A stretch of 37,899 nt of DNA from Gammaproteobacteria bacterium (GTDB taxonomy: Bacteria; Pseudomonadota; Gammaproteobacteria; UBA6429; Thiohalophilaceae). This document shows positions 17,657 through 27,075 of this stretch, piece by piece. The position numbers and the translations under genes are program-made. The notes beneath the pieces are model-generated. The model did no database searches and had not been told where the DNA came from. It was given only the letters and a program-made list of their open reading frames with translations. The stretch lies in assembly GCA_022712915.1 (NCBI GenBank), contig JAFLJQ010000103.1:1-37899 (forward strand), written 5' to 3'. Positions within the stretch are counted from its first letter, which is position 1. Every line of letters begins with the position of its first letter.

Positions 17657-19825
17657 TCAGGGCGAATCGACTGTTTTTGGTTTTTCTGAAGGGGGGCTAA
17701 GGGCAGATGGTTGTTTTGATACATCCTTTACCAGAGCCAGGATGAGGTTGGTTTTATCTTTTTCAATTAAAGTCAGATTTACCTCGACCGGGAAATGGCT
17801 ACCGTCCTTGCGTTTGTGAATCCCGCCAAACTGTAAGCGGGTTTTATTTGCCAGCGTCGTAACAACCTCTGAAAAATCCACCGGTTTGGGTCCCTTTTCT
17901 ATATCGGTAATGCTGAGTTGTAATAATTCTTCTCTGCTATAGCCCAGACTTTTACAGGCATGGTGATTGATATCGACAATACGGCCTTGTAGATCGTGTA
18001 ACAGGAATGTGTCAGTTGCATTTTCAAGCAGTATTCGGAAACTGTGTTCGTTATTTGCAAGTGTTTGTTGTGTTGTGTGTTGTTTGGCCTTTATTTTCAG
18101 TTCATAACTTGTATTGTTTAATTTTATTTCCTGATGATGGTGCCCTGATATCTCTCGGGTGACACATTCAATGCCGGTGATATTGCCATAGGAGTCGGTT
18201 TGATAACATGCGTTGGTCGTAACCCAGATGATGTCGCCATTTTTCTGTTTTAGAGCGGTTTCATAACCCAGTAATTCACCCTTGGAGGCTTTGAGTGAAT
18301 CGAGAAAAAATTGCTTGTCATCGGGGTTAGCATAGAGGCAGGATAAATTGTATCCTGTAATTTCATTTGACTTATAGCCCAGCAGGTGTTCTACCGAGGG
18401 TGAAACCATGAGAATATTTCCTTTTATATCCGTTCGATAAAAGGTGTCGATCATATTATTGAGGATATTTTTTAGATTTTGTTCAGACGACAAGAGTTTT
18501 TTGTTTATTTGTTGAAGCACGCTGATATCGGTGACAGAAACAATGCGCTGGTTTTTTTTGTTTTGTTGCAGGGTCTTTGCTCTAACCTCTACGGGAAACA
18601 GGCTGCCATCCTTGCGAAGGGCCATGAGTTCATATGGTCCTTCAATACCATTTATCATGTTGTGTTGCGCCAGTTGCCGCGTTTCGGCGGCCACAAATTC
18701 CAGAACATGGTGGCCGATAACGTCGGCTTTTTTATAACCAAACGTTTCTTCGACGATATCGTTAACATCAGTGATAATGCCATCGTCATGAAAAAACAGG
18801 GATTCAAAGGATGCCTGAAAGAAGCCGGTCAGGCGTGTTTCGCTTTTTTTAAGTGCGGTCTGGTATTGCTTGCGTTGTGTGATGTCACTGATGCTTGCGC
18901 GAACAAGTCGTCGGTTGGGAAAGGGCATCCTGGATAACCGGACTTCACAAATAAATACTTGCCCGGTACTATCGTGAAATTCATATTCAAATATTAATGG
19001 TAGTCCATGTAAGGCCCTTTGCAGATAATCGGTTAAAGGCTTCTTCGGTTGTTTGTTTGCGGCCACCTTGTTTAATTTTTCTAATTTGGTTTCAAACAAC
19101 TGTGGCTTACTTAATTTAAAGAGTTTTTCAGTCTGCTCATTTGCTTCAATGATCGAATTTGATTCGGCGTCAATAATCAATATGGCGTCGGGAGAGTTCT
19201 CGACCAGTGAACGGTAGCGTTTTTCGCTATCTGTCAGCGTTTGCTCTATTAGTTTGCGATCGGTAATGTCTCGGATAATAACCAACCCGGCCGAATTACC
19301 TTGCCACCGGGTGACGGCGGCAGTGAGTTCAACGGGTACTCTGGCATTATGCTTATTGATAAAGGCGGCTTCATATTGTTTGGCCACATCTTCACCGCGT
19401 ATGCGTCGTTGATGCATATCAATGATGTGGTCGGCCTCATCGGGGTGGACAACATCTCTAAGTTTGAGGCCAAGAAATTCCTTGTTTGAATAGCCGAGTA
19501 TGTCAGCAGCACGCTGGTTGGCGTAGACCAGTTGTTCGTTCTGTACGATAAAAAGGCCATCATGGGCATTATCGGCAAGGGCATGAAAATCACTGTCGTG
19601 GTTGTTGATCAGCTCCCTGCGAGATTTTAGCCAGCGGTATGTGAGTAAAGTTGTCAAGAGTAATAATGGGATAATGATGAGTGCTGGGTTTGATTCAAGG
19701 TATTCTGGAATGGCTTGAGTGGTTTTTGCCTGGGTATGGGCAGGCCAGACGCTAGCAGCCATTGCAAAACTCCACACTAGTGTGTGTGTATCTAACATAG
19801 ATTGGTGACTTGATGTCGTTTTCAT
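17657..19825 (-). CDS. Multi-PAS membrane protein without an output domain
   Basis: A 722-residue protein. It has an N-terminal hydrophobic region (about 12-35) and a transmembrane helix (ALIIIPLLLLTTLLTYRWL, about 48-67), then five PAS/PAC units: about 75-195 (LADNAHDGLFIVQNEQLVYA), 203-320, 325-440, 445-560 and 595-705 (LLENATDTFLLHDLQGRIVD). Each ends in a PAC-like strand such as RDITDRK, SDITQRK or VTDISV. No kinase, GGDEF, EAL, HTH or methyl-accepting region follows; the protein stops shortly after the last PAS domain. It could be a sensor that works through a partner, or a hybrid kinase whose 3' part was lost. MITE copy 6 lies 123 bp beyond its stop. Confidence 0.75.
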   Translation of the reverse strand: MKTTSSHQSMLDTHTLVWSFAMAASVWPAHTQAKTTQAIPEYLESNPALIIIPLLLLTTLLTYRWLKSRRELINNHDSDFHALADNAHDGLFIVQNEQLVYANQRAADILGYSNKEFLGLKLRDVVHPDEADHIIDMHQRRIRGEDVAKQYEAAFINKHNARVPVELTAAVTRWQGNSAGLVIIRDITDRKLIEQTLTDSEKRYRSLVENSPDAILIIDAESNSIIEANEQTEKLFKLSKPQLFETKLEKLNKVAANKQPKKPLTDYLQRALHGLPLIFEYEFHDSTGQVFICEVRLSRMPFPNRRLVRASISDITQRKQYQTALKKSETRLTGFFQASFESLFFHDDGIITDVNDIVEETFGYKKADVIGHHVLEFVAAETRQLAQHNMINGIEGPYELMALRKDGSLFPVEVRAKTLQQNKKNQRIVSVTDISVLQQINKKLLSSEQNLKNILNNMIDTFYRTDIKGNILMVSPSVEHLLGYKSNEITGYNLSCLYANPDDKQFFLDSLKASKGELLGYETALKQKNGDIIWVTTNACYQTDSYGNITGIECVTREISGHHHQEIKLNNTSYELKIKAKQHTTQQTLANNEHSFRILLENATDTFLLHDLQGRIVDINHHACKSLGYSREELLQLSITDIEKGPKPVDFSEVVTTLANKTRLQFGGIHKRKDGSHFPVEVNLTLIEKDKTNLILALVKDVSKQPSALSPPSEKPKTVDSP

Positions 19826-19937
19826 TTCAGGCGGTCATGTTATTACTATAACTCTTGAGTAGCCATAAAATACCATGCAATAGTCTGATATTGGTAGCGG
19901 TTTTAATATCTTGATACCATTAATTTGGCAGATAGAA

Positions 19938-22790
19938 TCAGTCTATCTTTAACAATGCCCCTATTGTTGCCAGTAGTTTGTCATTGGTGGTATTTGATTT
20001 TGAGAGCACAGCGTGTACCTGTTGCAAGTATTGCGGGGCAACTTCATGGGCTGAATAAATGACGAGCTTGCTGGTTGGGTGGTGTTGCTGAATATCTGAT
20101 AATAAGGACAACCCCAGTCCATCGGGTAGTGCAATATCCAGCAGGATGAGTTCAAAATGCTCTTTATCAAGCAACTCACGGGCTTCTTGCAGATTTTTGG
20201 CCGAACTCAATCTAGCCTTGTTGGTCATGAGCTTTTTTACGATCTGGTGAATATCGGCTTCATCTTCAATATGCAGTATATGTGGTGAAGTGGTTGTTTT
20301 GCAGGCAGACTTTATGGCCTGGATAAGCCGTGGTTCATCGATAGGTTTATTCAGCCAGTCAATGATGCCGATAGCACCGCCGTTGAGACGACGATGTGCC
20401 GCATCGGCTTCGACCGAAACCACGATAATTGGTAGAGACTGTGTGTCGGGGTTGCTGCGTAATTCATTGATAAAGTTTGTACCGTTTATATCGGGTAACT
20501 GTATGTCCAGTGTCATAGCTTTGTAATATTTTATATTACTGGCCAACAGTTTTCGCGCTTCTTCGGCAGTATTGGCAATATCACAGTTGTAACCTGCGCC
20601 TGATAACAGTTGCTGTAGCAGGTTTGCGATATCCGCATCATCTTCTACTATCAATATGCACGCATTGTGTGAGCCGTGCAGATGGGTTGGGATATTATTC
20701 TGATCATTATGTTGCTTTGAACTGCTGATAGGTAATTCCACAAATATGCTTGTGCCGATGCCCTGGTGGGTAACGTAATCAATTCGCCCACCATGCTTGT
20801 TAATGATGGCCTTGACGATGGACAGGCCAAGGCCGGTGCCGCCTTTTTGCCGGGTATCGGAGGAATCAGATTGGGTAAATTGTTCGAATAATTTGGGTGC
20901 AAATTCTTCCGGTATACCCTGACCGTGATCAGTCACACTGATACGAATTGCATTACCATGTTGGGCAACGGCCAACTCGACGGTCTCGCCTTCGGGAGAA
21001 AATTTTGCGGCATTAGACATAAGATTGCCCAACACCTGCATCAGGCGGTCATCATCTCCCAGTACATAGACATCATTCTTGCGATGGGTAATGATAAATT
21101 TGATGGCATATTGATCGGCATAAGCCGTATTTTCACTAATTGCCTGTTTAACCAGCGCCATAACATCAATCGGTTTAAATGAGAATGCCATTTGACCAGA
21201 TTCAATTTTCTGCATATCCAGAATGTCGTTGATTAACAGTAATAAGCGGTCTGTATTATTACTGGCGATGTGTAACATTTCGTTCATATTGTTGGGCAAG
21301 TCACCCATGGCACCGCCCGTCAACAGACCGAGCGAACCACGGATAGAGGTCAGTGGTGTGCGTAACTCATGACTGACCGTTGAGACAAATTCATTTTTCA
21401 TACGATCAATTTTTTTGCGTTCGCTAATATCACGCACCATCGCTACAAAACGGGCAGCCTGATCTTCATGGCTGATATATTGCAGGATCACTTCCACCGG
21501 GTTCAGTTTTTGGTCTTTGCTTAGATATTCTGTCTCGAAGGTAAGGGATAATTGACTGCCATCCAGCAGGGGTTGTACAAAGGCCTGAAAATCGGCTTCA
21601 TTTTGCAGTCGTGCGTTAATGTTATAGGGGTGCAGTTGAAAAATTTCTTCCTGACTATAACCAACCAGGTGGGTGGCACCTTGATTGACATAAAAATATT
21701 TCAAGGTGTCGGCTGAGAACATAAATACACAGTCTTGTGTTTGATCCAGTGTCGATTTGAAACGGGCCAAATCATCTTGTGTCTTTTTGCGTTCTGTTAC
21801 GTCCATGAACATGGTCGCCATGGTATTGGGTGTTGTCTGAAATGCATGCACTTCACAGGCACCAGAAATATTTTGTTGATCATCATACAAAATATCTTCA
21901 CTGTGCCAGGAAATTCCATCATGCGCGGCACGTCGATAATGTTCAGGTATTTCCGTTTCTGCCAGATAGGGGAAGGCCTGTTCGATGCGTTTGCCGACAA
22001 ACTGGCTGCAATCAAGTCCGAGAATGATATTGGCCGCCGGGTTATAATCAGAAAAAATTAATTGGTCATTGTGTAGCTGGTAAATAAAGATGCCCATGGG
22101 GGAGGAGTTGATGATGCTGCGAAATTTATTTTCTGATTCTTGCAGGGCATTTTCAACAACTTTACGATCACTGATGTCCCAACAGTATCCGATATAGCCT
22201 TCAAATTCTCCATCTTCGGTAAAGCGGGGAATACCTGAATTCACAATCCAGCCATAACTGCCATCGGCCCGGCGCAGATGAAACTCCATTTCAAAGGCTT
22301 CACGATGATTGAAGGCGTTATCGCTTTTTTTGACTGATACCTCCCGCTCATCGGGATGGATGCCAGTGGTCCAGCCAAACTCTAGTTCTTGTTCCAATGT
22401 CCGGCCAGTGTAATCCAGCCAGCTTTTATTGAACCAGGTTGTCATATTCCTGGTGTCGGCCAGCCAGATTAAGGCCGGTGCTCCATCGGCCATACGGCGG
22501 AAGCGTTGTTCACTTTCCTGTAGTTGTAGCTCAGCTTGCCGGCGTTCTGTGATATCTGTCCAGAAACCAACCATTTCCTTTGGCTGACCTTGTTCATCAT
22601 ATTGCAAGCGGAGCTCATTCTGCATCCAGCGATAATGGCCCTGATTGTCGAGGAACCGATAGCTATGAGTATGTTCACCGAGCTCAAAGAGTTTGCTTAT
22701 TTCATCAAATACTCGTTGCTTGTCTTCAGGGTGTATATGGTCGGCCCAGAAAGATGGATTATCAGTAAAGTCGGTGGGTTCATGGCCCAA
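19938..22790 (-). CDS. Fragment: PAS-rich hybrid histidine kinase with two receivers
   Basis: The 3' piece of the broken sensor. The open frame reaches up to 22925 without a usable ATG; the first possible start is TTG at 22790, inside the first PAS domain, so any product would be truncated. It contains PAS domains ending in FWTDITERR, CWDISDRK, FMDVTERKK and VRDISERKK, the H-box STVSHELRTPLTSI, and ATPase motifs DHGQGIPEEF and GGTGLGLSIVKAI. Two receivers follow, with aspartates in TLDIQLPD and LLDIALPD. The catalytic and receiver parts look intact. If expressed it could be a soluble hybrid kinase, but no ribosome site was seen. Confidence 0.7.
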   Translation of the reverse strand: MGHEPTDFTDNPSFWADHIHPEDKQRVFDEISKLFELGEHTHSYRFLDNQGHYRWMQNELRLQYDEQGQPKEMVGFWTDITERRQAELQLQESEQRFRRMADGAPALIWLADTRNMTTWFNKSWLDYTGRTLEQELEFGWTTGIHPDEREVSVKKSDNAFNHREAFEMEFHLRRADGSYGWIVNSGIPRFTEDGEFEGYIGYCWDISDRKVVENALQESENKFRSIINSSPMGIFIYQLHNDQLIFSDYNPAANIILGLDCSQFVGKRIEQAFPYLAETEIPEHYRRAAHDGISWHSEDILYDDQQNISGACEVHAFQTTPNTMATMFMDVTERKKTQDDLARFKSTLDQTQDCVFMFSADTLKYFYVNQGATHLVGYSQEEIFQLHPYNINARLQNEADFQAFVQPLLDGSQLSLTFETEYLSKDQKLNPVEVILQYISHEDQAARFVAMVRDISERKKIDRMKNEFVSTVSHELRTPLTSIRGSLGLLTGGAMGDLPNNMNEMLHIASNNTDRLLLLINDILDMQKIESGQMAFSFKPIDVMALVKQAISENTAYADQYAIKFIITHRKNDVYVLGDDDRLMQVLGNLMSNAAKFSPEGETVELAVAQHGNAIRISVTDHGQGIPEEFAPKLFEQFTQSDSSDTRQKGGTGLGLSIVKAIINKHGGRIDYVTHQGIGTSIFVELPISSSKQHNDQNNIPTHLHGSHNACILIVEDDADIANLLQQLLSGAGYNCDIANTAEEARKLLASNIKYYKAMTLDIQLPDINGTNFINELRSNPDTQSLPIIVVSVEADAAHRRLNGGAIGIIDWLNKPIDEPRLIQAIKSACKTTTSPHILHIEDEADIHQIVKKLMTNKARLSSAKNLQEARELLDKEHFELILLDIALPDGLGLSLLSDIQQHHPTSKLVIYSAHEVAPQYLQQVHAVLSKSNTTNDKLLATIGALLKID

Positions 22791-22906
22791 TTGGTTTTTG
22801 ATATTTTCACTGATAAAGGTAGTCGCAAAGTCACCGCTGGCCTTTGCCGTATAAAATGCCGCCGTGGATGACGGGATAGCGCGCGCCAGATCGGCTCGGG
22901 CTTGTT

Positions 22907-23043
22907 GTACTAATAAGTACGTTGATTATGCGATATGCTATTGCAGATCCGTCAGCAGCAGGGATGCTGCTATCGAGCTTACAAGGATGTATTTGCAGCG
23001 TGACCTGCAATAGCATGTCGCATAATTAATAACCTCATTAGTA
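22907..23043. mobile_element. 137-bp MITE inserted in the sensor kinase gene
   Basis: The ends are imperfect inverted repeats: GTACTAATAAG at left and, in reverse, TACTAATGAG at right. Inside them a near-perfect pair, ATTATGCGATATGCTATTGCAG-like arms, matches at 21 of 22 positions. The 3-bp direct repeat GTT flanks the element at 22904-22906 and 23044-23046. Its ends differ from family A, so it is a separate family. It introduces stops into both interrupted frames. Confidence 0.78.
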
Positions 23044-23551
23044 GTTCAAGCTCTTTCTGCTTGGTGGCCTGTCGGGTTTGGATGGAGGCCATCATATGGG
23101 CACAGGTTGTAATGAAGGGCTCAAGCTGGTGCAGCAGTAGTTTGTTATAGCCGTTTGCACGATTGGCAACACCAGCCATGCCGATGAGCTTGTCACTACT
23201 GTATATCGGTATACCTAGAAAGGTATTCAGGGGTGGGTGACCTTCAGGTATGCCGCCGCTGCGTTCATCATTGAGAGGATTATTACTGATGACGGGTTTA
23301 CCCGTTAGTATGACCTGACCAAAGAGTGTCTTCAGGTTGTAAAATGCCAAGCCTTTATTGACACTTTCTTCATATATTATTCTGGTTTCCTTATTCCAGG
23401 CGATGTTAGTGAGCGCATGGGCCTTTAGAAAAGGCGTACCATCTTCTTGATGTAGCACTTCTCCGATAAAACCATATTCACTTTCACTGACATCCAGCAA
23501 CCCGGCCAACATAATCTCATAGGCAGGCAGGCTGGGTGCGGGCTTCGCCAA
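22979..23551 (-). pseudogene. Fragment: GAF domain of the broken sensor kinase
   Basis: It encodes the GAF piece (LLDVSESEYGFIGEVL, FLKAHALTNIAWNKETR, LGIPIYSSDKLIGMAGVANR). The real part ends at ATKQKELE near 23045; the remaining residues are read from the 137-bp MITE. Its start (TTG at 23551) is an artefact of the 4-bp frameshift, since the true upstream sequence is in the HAMP fragment. Confidence 0.72.
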
Positions 23552-23873
23552 TGAAGGCCGTTTGTGCCTGGCTAATGGTGTTCATCAGGCGCAAATTCTG
23601 ATGTACTTCCCGGGTGCGTACCTCGACTTCATCTTCCAGCCGGTCATTGAGTGTCTGCAATTCCTGATGACGGGTAAAAACATTATTGGCCATGTCCTCC
23701 AGTGCTCTGGCCAGGGTGCCAATTTCATCACTGCGATGAATGGGCAAAGAGGGTTTGTCTCCCAGTATGAAACTTTCCAGATTGTGGGCAATCAGTTTGA
23801 GCGGCCTGATCAAAATATTTGCAAAACCAGCGGCCAGAAAAATACTGACAAATATTAGCAGGATGACAATCAC
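23517..23873 (-). pseudogene. Fragment: transmembrane helix, HAMP and coiled coil
   Basis: It covers the second transmembrane helix (IVILLIFVSIFLAAGFANILI), HAMP (RPLKLIAHNLESFILGDKPSL ... DEIGTLARALEDMA) and a coiled coil (RHQELQTLNDRLEDEVEVRTREV). The frame ends in a TGA created by the CCTG tandem duplication. Its GTG start overlaps the TAG of the preceding piece (TAGTG), an effect of the one-base loss in the A-run rather than a designed start. Confidence 0.72.
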
Positions 23874-24859
23874 TATATTTTTTTCAGGACGCCGGTTTCC
23901 TGATGGATGATTTGAGCATAATTGCGGGTTAGACTTATGGCAACAAATTGCTCAGGGTGTGTCTTGTCCAAAGGAATTTTGACAAACACCAGAATATCTT
24001 TTGCTGGATCTTTCGGGGTTATATTGCGTTGTTGTTCCTGATTCCCGGGGATAAACAGGTCGGCCAGTACCGGAAAGTCTTCCTGAATGCTAAACGGCTG
24101 ACCCAGTTCAAAGGCAAAGCGTTTATTGGGGTCGGGGTGGCTCAGGTAAGCGCCGTGGTGATTGGTGATATACAGTGTTTGCTCGTGGGTAGTGTAGGTC
24201 TTTTCAAGTTTTTCCAACAGGTGTGAAAATTTCAGGTTAATGATCACGGTGCCAAATAATTTTCCATCATTGAAAATAGGGGTGGCGCAGCGTAATACGG
24301 GTGTATGAGGCAGGCTGATTTTACCAAATTCACGATTCAGGTTGATGGGCGAAATATAGGTTTGACCGACCTGAATATCTTTGACGGCCTTAAAGTAACT
24401 TGTATGGCCTTTATTTTGTAATTCTTTTGCAGAGATGATTTGGATACCTTGCTCACTCTGGGTTACTTTGATCCGTTCTTTGCCCTGGGCACCCAGCAAA
24501 CGAGCCTGCATATAATCAGGATTGGTTGATAGCAGGGTTGTGAACAGGCTGGTAAGTCGTTGTTGCCAAAGTTTGTCACTGGACTGACCGAGTGGGTCAT
24601 AACCATTATTTTTTTGTGCCCGCATGAGGCATGGAATCGGCGGGGCATTGGATAGAAACAGTACATTCCGTTTTAGTTCATCAAGGTGGCTGGAGAGCTG
24701 ATCACCGTCACGTTGTAAGTTATGCGACAGAGCGGTCAATGCATGTTCAGCAAGGATGGCGACACCACTTTTATACAAGTAGTAGCTGATGGTTGTAGCT
24801 GTTGCCGTTACCAGCAATACCACGAGCAGAATCAGTCTGATAGAAATGGATAGCTTCAT
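23873..24859 (-). CDS. Fragment: Cache-type sensor domain (5' piece of broken kinase)
   Basis: The N-terminal piece has a first membrane helix (IRLILLVVLLVTATATTISYYL) and a periplasmic dCache-like domain. Typical segments are YMQARLLGAQGKERIKV, TYISPINLNREFGKI and FGTVIINLKF. The ATG at 24859 is preferred over GTG at 24862. The frame ends in TAG immediately after an A7 run (VLKKI-stop); with one more A it would continue as VLKKNIVIVIL into the HAMP fragment. Translated alone it would be an anchored but uncoupled sensor. Confidence 0.72.
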   Translation of the reverse strand: MKLSISIRLILLVVLLVTATATTISYYLYKSGVAILAEHALTALSHNLQRDGDQLSSHLDELKRNVLFLSNAPPIPCLMRAQKNNGYDPLGQSSDKLWQQRLTSLFTTLLSTNPDYMQARLLGAQGKERIKVTQSEQGIQIISAKELQNKGHTSYFKAVKDIQVGQTYISPINLNREFGKISLPHTPVLRCATPIFNDGKLFGTVIINLKFSHLLEKLEKTYTTHEQTLYITNHHGAYLSHPDPNKRFAFELGQPFSIQEDFPVLADLFIPGNQEQQRNITPKDPAKDILVFVKIPLDKTHPEQFVAISLTRNYAQIIHQETGVLKKI

Positions 24860-24862
24860 CAC

Positions 24863-25189
24863 TAGCCTGTTGGTTTTGTTGTGGACACAGTGATACGGGT
24901 ATTCTTAATATACAAAAAGATCACTATTTATTAGGTGGTGCTCATATGACTATTTGGCATGATAATAGCGTAGCGTTTGTATACATAGAAGGCAATAAAT
25001 TGCACCGACAGCTCATAGAGCAGACGGGCGGTTAAGGCCTCGGTTTCGCCTTTTTGCATTGGTGGGTATGATTATTTAATTCCAGTCTGGTTGCACGATG
25101 GTGTCATGTAAAATAGTAAAGGTAATAATAGTTTAAATGTATGTTCAGTTTTTTTTGTTAATGTTTGATAGACGGTTGTTTTAAACGGC
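24863..25189. other. Intergenic stretch without a gene
   Basis: About 325 bases between the 5' end of the broken sensor gene and the stop of the next kinase gene, both on the minus strand. It should contain the promoter of the broken gene, but I could not pick a convincing -35/-10 pair. No repeat of the families seen elsewhere is present. Confidence 0.4.
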
Positions 25190-26857
25190 CTAAGTTATCA
25201 GTGGCAAATCAACATAAAATCTTGTGCCTCGGCCCTGTTGGCTCTCAAGCGAGACGGTACCATCATGCCGTTCAATAATGTTTTTAACAATACTCAGACC
25301 AAGGCCGGTGCCGCCCGTTTGGCGTGTGTTAGAGCTATCACCTTGAGTGAAGCGATCAAAGATATGTTCGATAAACGCGGTTGAAATGCCTGTGCCGTGA
25401 TCCTGTACCGTAATCCGTGCCATGTGATTATGCCTTTGTACGTTGATTTCGACCTCCTGTCCGGCGCGGGAAAATTTGCTGGCATTGGATAGCAGGTTAT
25501 TCATTACCTGCATGAGCCTATTTGGATCTGCTCTGACAGTTAAGCTTTGCGGATTGTGATGTAAATGGTAATGGACTTGATGTTGCTCGGCATAGGCCTG
25601 ATTGGCTTCGATGGCTTCGGTCAGAAACGTCTGGAGCTCAAGTGGCTGGAAATCAAATACTATGTTGCCTGATTGTATTTTCTGGATATCGAGAATATCA
25701 TTAATGATCAATAAAAGGCGCTCAGTATTTTTGTTGGCGATCTCCAGAATGCGTTTGTACTCACTACTATCAGATTGAAGTATACCGTTAGACAAGATCC
25801 CGATGGCGCCATGTATTGATGTTAAAGGAGTACGCAGTTCATGACTGGCGGTGGAGATAAAATTATTTTGCATTTGTTCTATTTGTCTTCGCTCAGTAAT
25901 ATCCTGTGCCAATGAGGTGATGCCGATGACATCGTTCTGATCATTGACCAGAGGTGTGTTATACCATTCACAAGTGATCTTCTGGCCATCTTTAGTTATA
26001 TTGTCATTGGTGCTTTGCAGCCCGCCCTTTTGCTGGAGCAGGGATGACCACACTTCATCGACAATGACCCTGGAAGCAGCGGGTACAATTATTTCCGTGG
26101 CGTGCTTGCCCAGGGCCTGTGATTTTTTGTAACCAAAAATACGTTCTGCTGCGGGATTCCAGTCGGTCACTTTAAAATCCATGGACCACTCGATAATGGC
26201 TAGTGGGGTTTGTTGTACATGCAGTGCCAGTCTTTGCTGAGAGGCCAGAATAGTTTGCTCGTGTTCAGCACTTTCCAGACGTAAGGTAATATTTTGTTCA
26301 GTATTTTGATAATTGCGCCGGATACCACTCAGGGCAATGAGCAAAAACAGGCTGATCATGGTGCCCATAGCGATGGACATACTGGTTTGTAACAGGAAAA
26401 ACTGCCCAATCAAGGGCAACAGGGCGGGTAATACAAAGGTCTGTGCCACTCGGTGGATATAGGACAGACTGATAATGGCGGCGGCACTGTTGCCCGCCAT
26501 AACAAAGGCGATAAAAGACTGATGCGGTACTGAGTCGTGTGGAAATAACCACAGGCCGACACCGCCCCAGACCAGGCCGGTCAGCAGGGTGCTGAAGAGA
26601 AAATAGCGGATATAGTTTTGTTGTGTATGGGGTGTGTCCGGAGGACGCTGCCGGTAACGGTATAACAGCGCACCGCGTAACAAATTGAACACCAGAAAAA
26701 TACCCAGCCAAATAAGTAAATGCAGTGTCGGTAATATAGGCCACAAGACTGCAACCAGGATGATGGCATTGATGGTTGATCCGGTCAGGGTCAGGGGCAG
26801 GGCGGCAAACAGCAGGCGAAGTTGTTCGGCAGTAATTCGGTTGGAATCGATGGCCAT
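25190..26857 (-). CDS. Membrane PAS sensor histidine kinase
   Basis: A 555-residue protein. Residues about 12-185 hold five or six transmembrane helices in a MASE-like sensor arrangement. One PAS domain follows (about 205-320, TPLAIIEWSMDFKVTDWNPAAERIFGY-type), then HisKA with STASHELRTPLTSI and HATPase with LMQVMNNLLSNASKFS, QDHGTGIS and GGTGLGLSIVKNI. No receiver is attached, so it must signal to a separate regulator; the CheY-like protein and the double receiver nearby are candidates. Its catalytic core is clearly paralogous to the kinase core of the broken neighbour (GDSSNTRQTGGTGLG versus SDSSDTRQKGGTGLG). Confidence 0.88.
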   Translation of the reverse strand: MAIDSNRITAEQLRLLFAALPLTLTGSTINAIILVAVLWPILPTLHLLIWLGIFLVFNLLRGALLYRYRQRPPDTPHTQQNYIRYFLFSTLLTGLVWGGVGLWLFPHDSVPHQSFIAFVMAGNSAAAIISLSYIHRVAQTFVLPALLPLIGQFFLLQTSMSIAMGTMISLFLLIALSGIRRNYQNTEQNITLRLESAEHEQTILASQQRLALHVQQTPLAIIEWSMDFKVTDWNPAAERIFGYKKSQALGKHATEIIVPAASRVIVDEVWSSLLQQKGGLQSTNDNITKDGQKITCEWYNTPLVNDQNDVIGITSLAQDITERRQIEQMQNNFISTASHELRTPLTSIHGAIGILSNGILQSDSSEYKRILEIANKNTERLLLIINDILDIQKIQSGNIVFDFQPLELQTFLTEAIEANQAYAEQHQVHYHLHHNPQSLTVRADPNRLMQVMNNLLSNASKFSRAGQEVEINVQRHNHMARITVQDHGTGISTAFIEHIFDRFTQGDSSNTRQTGGTGLGLSIVKNIIERHDGTVSLESQQGRGTRFYVDLPLIT

Positions 26858-27027
26858 ATTTAATTGAACTGTGTGGATCTAAAAAATCAGTTAATAAGCC
26901 TCTTTGAATATACGCGTTCCGGTGCTTATGCTCTGTTTTTATTTTAACGCGATTTATTTATAGCGGCCAGGAACGTTTTCTCAGCAGGGCTGGTTTGTTA
27001 ACAATGGTTAATTAGTCTGGCTTGAAT

Positions 27028-27055
27028 TTAAAAAAGCCCGCGCAGCGGGCCTCTT
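27028..27055 (-). terminator. Rho-independent terminator of the Deg protease gene
   Basis: On the minus strand GCCCGC-TGC-GCGGGC is followed by TTTTTT, about 25 bp after the stop codon. Confidence 0.88.
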
Positions 27056-27075
27056 TGTTCAAGATTAAATGTCAG

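Larger units (their letters stand above)
19938..24859 (-). pseudogene. Broken hybrid sensor histidine kinase (Cache-HAMP-GAF-PASx4-HK-REC-REC)
   Basis: One ancestral gene of roughly 1,600 codons now lies in four pieces. From 5' to 3': Cache-type sensor, HAMP, GAF, four PAS domains, HisKA, HATPase and two receivers. Three lesions separate them. At 23876-23882 an A-run (minus strand) is one base short and gives a TAG. At about 23524-23535 a CCTG/CCTG/CCT tandem shifts frame; removing four bases joins TQP-AYEIM. At 22907-23043 a 137-bp MITE with a GTT duplication splits the GAF-PAS linker; excising it with one duplication copy reads KELEQARADLAR in frame. The gene is probably non-functional as a whole, though the sequence cannot exclude assembly error at the A-run. 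Confidence 0.82.

Noticed and set aside
25030-25075. Possible terminator GGCCTCGGTTTCGCC near 25040
   Set aside because: The stem is short, the T-tract is on the plus strand, and no plus-strand gene ends there.
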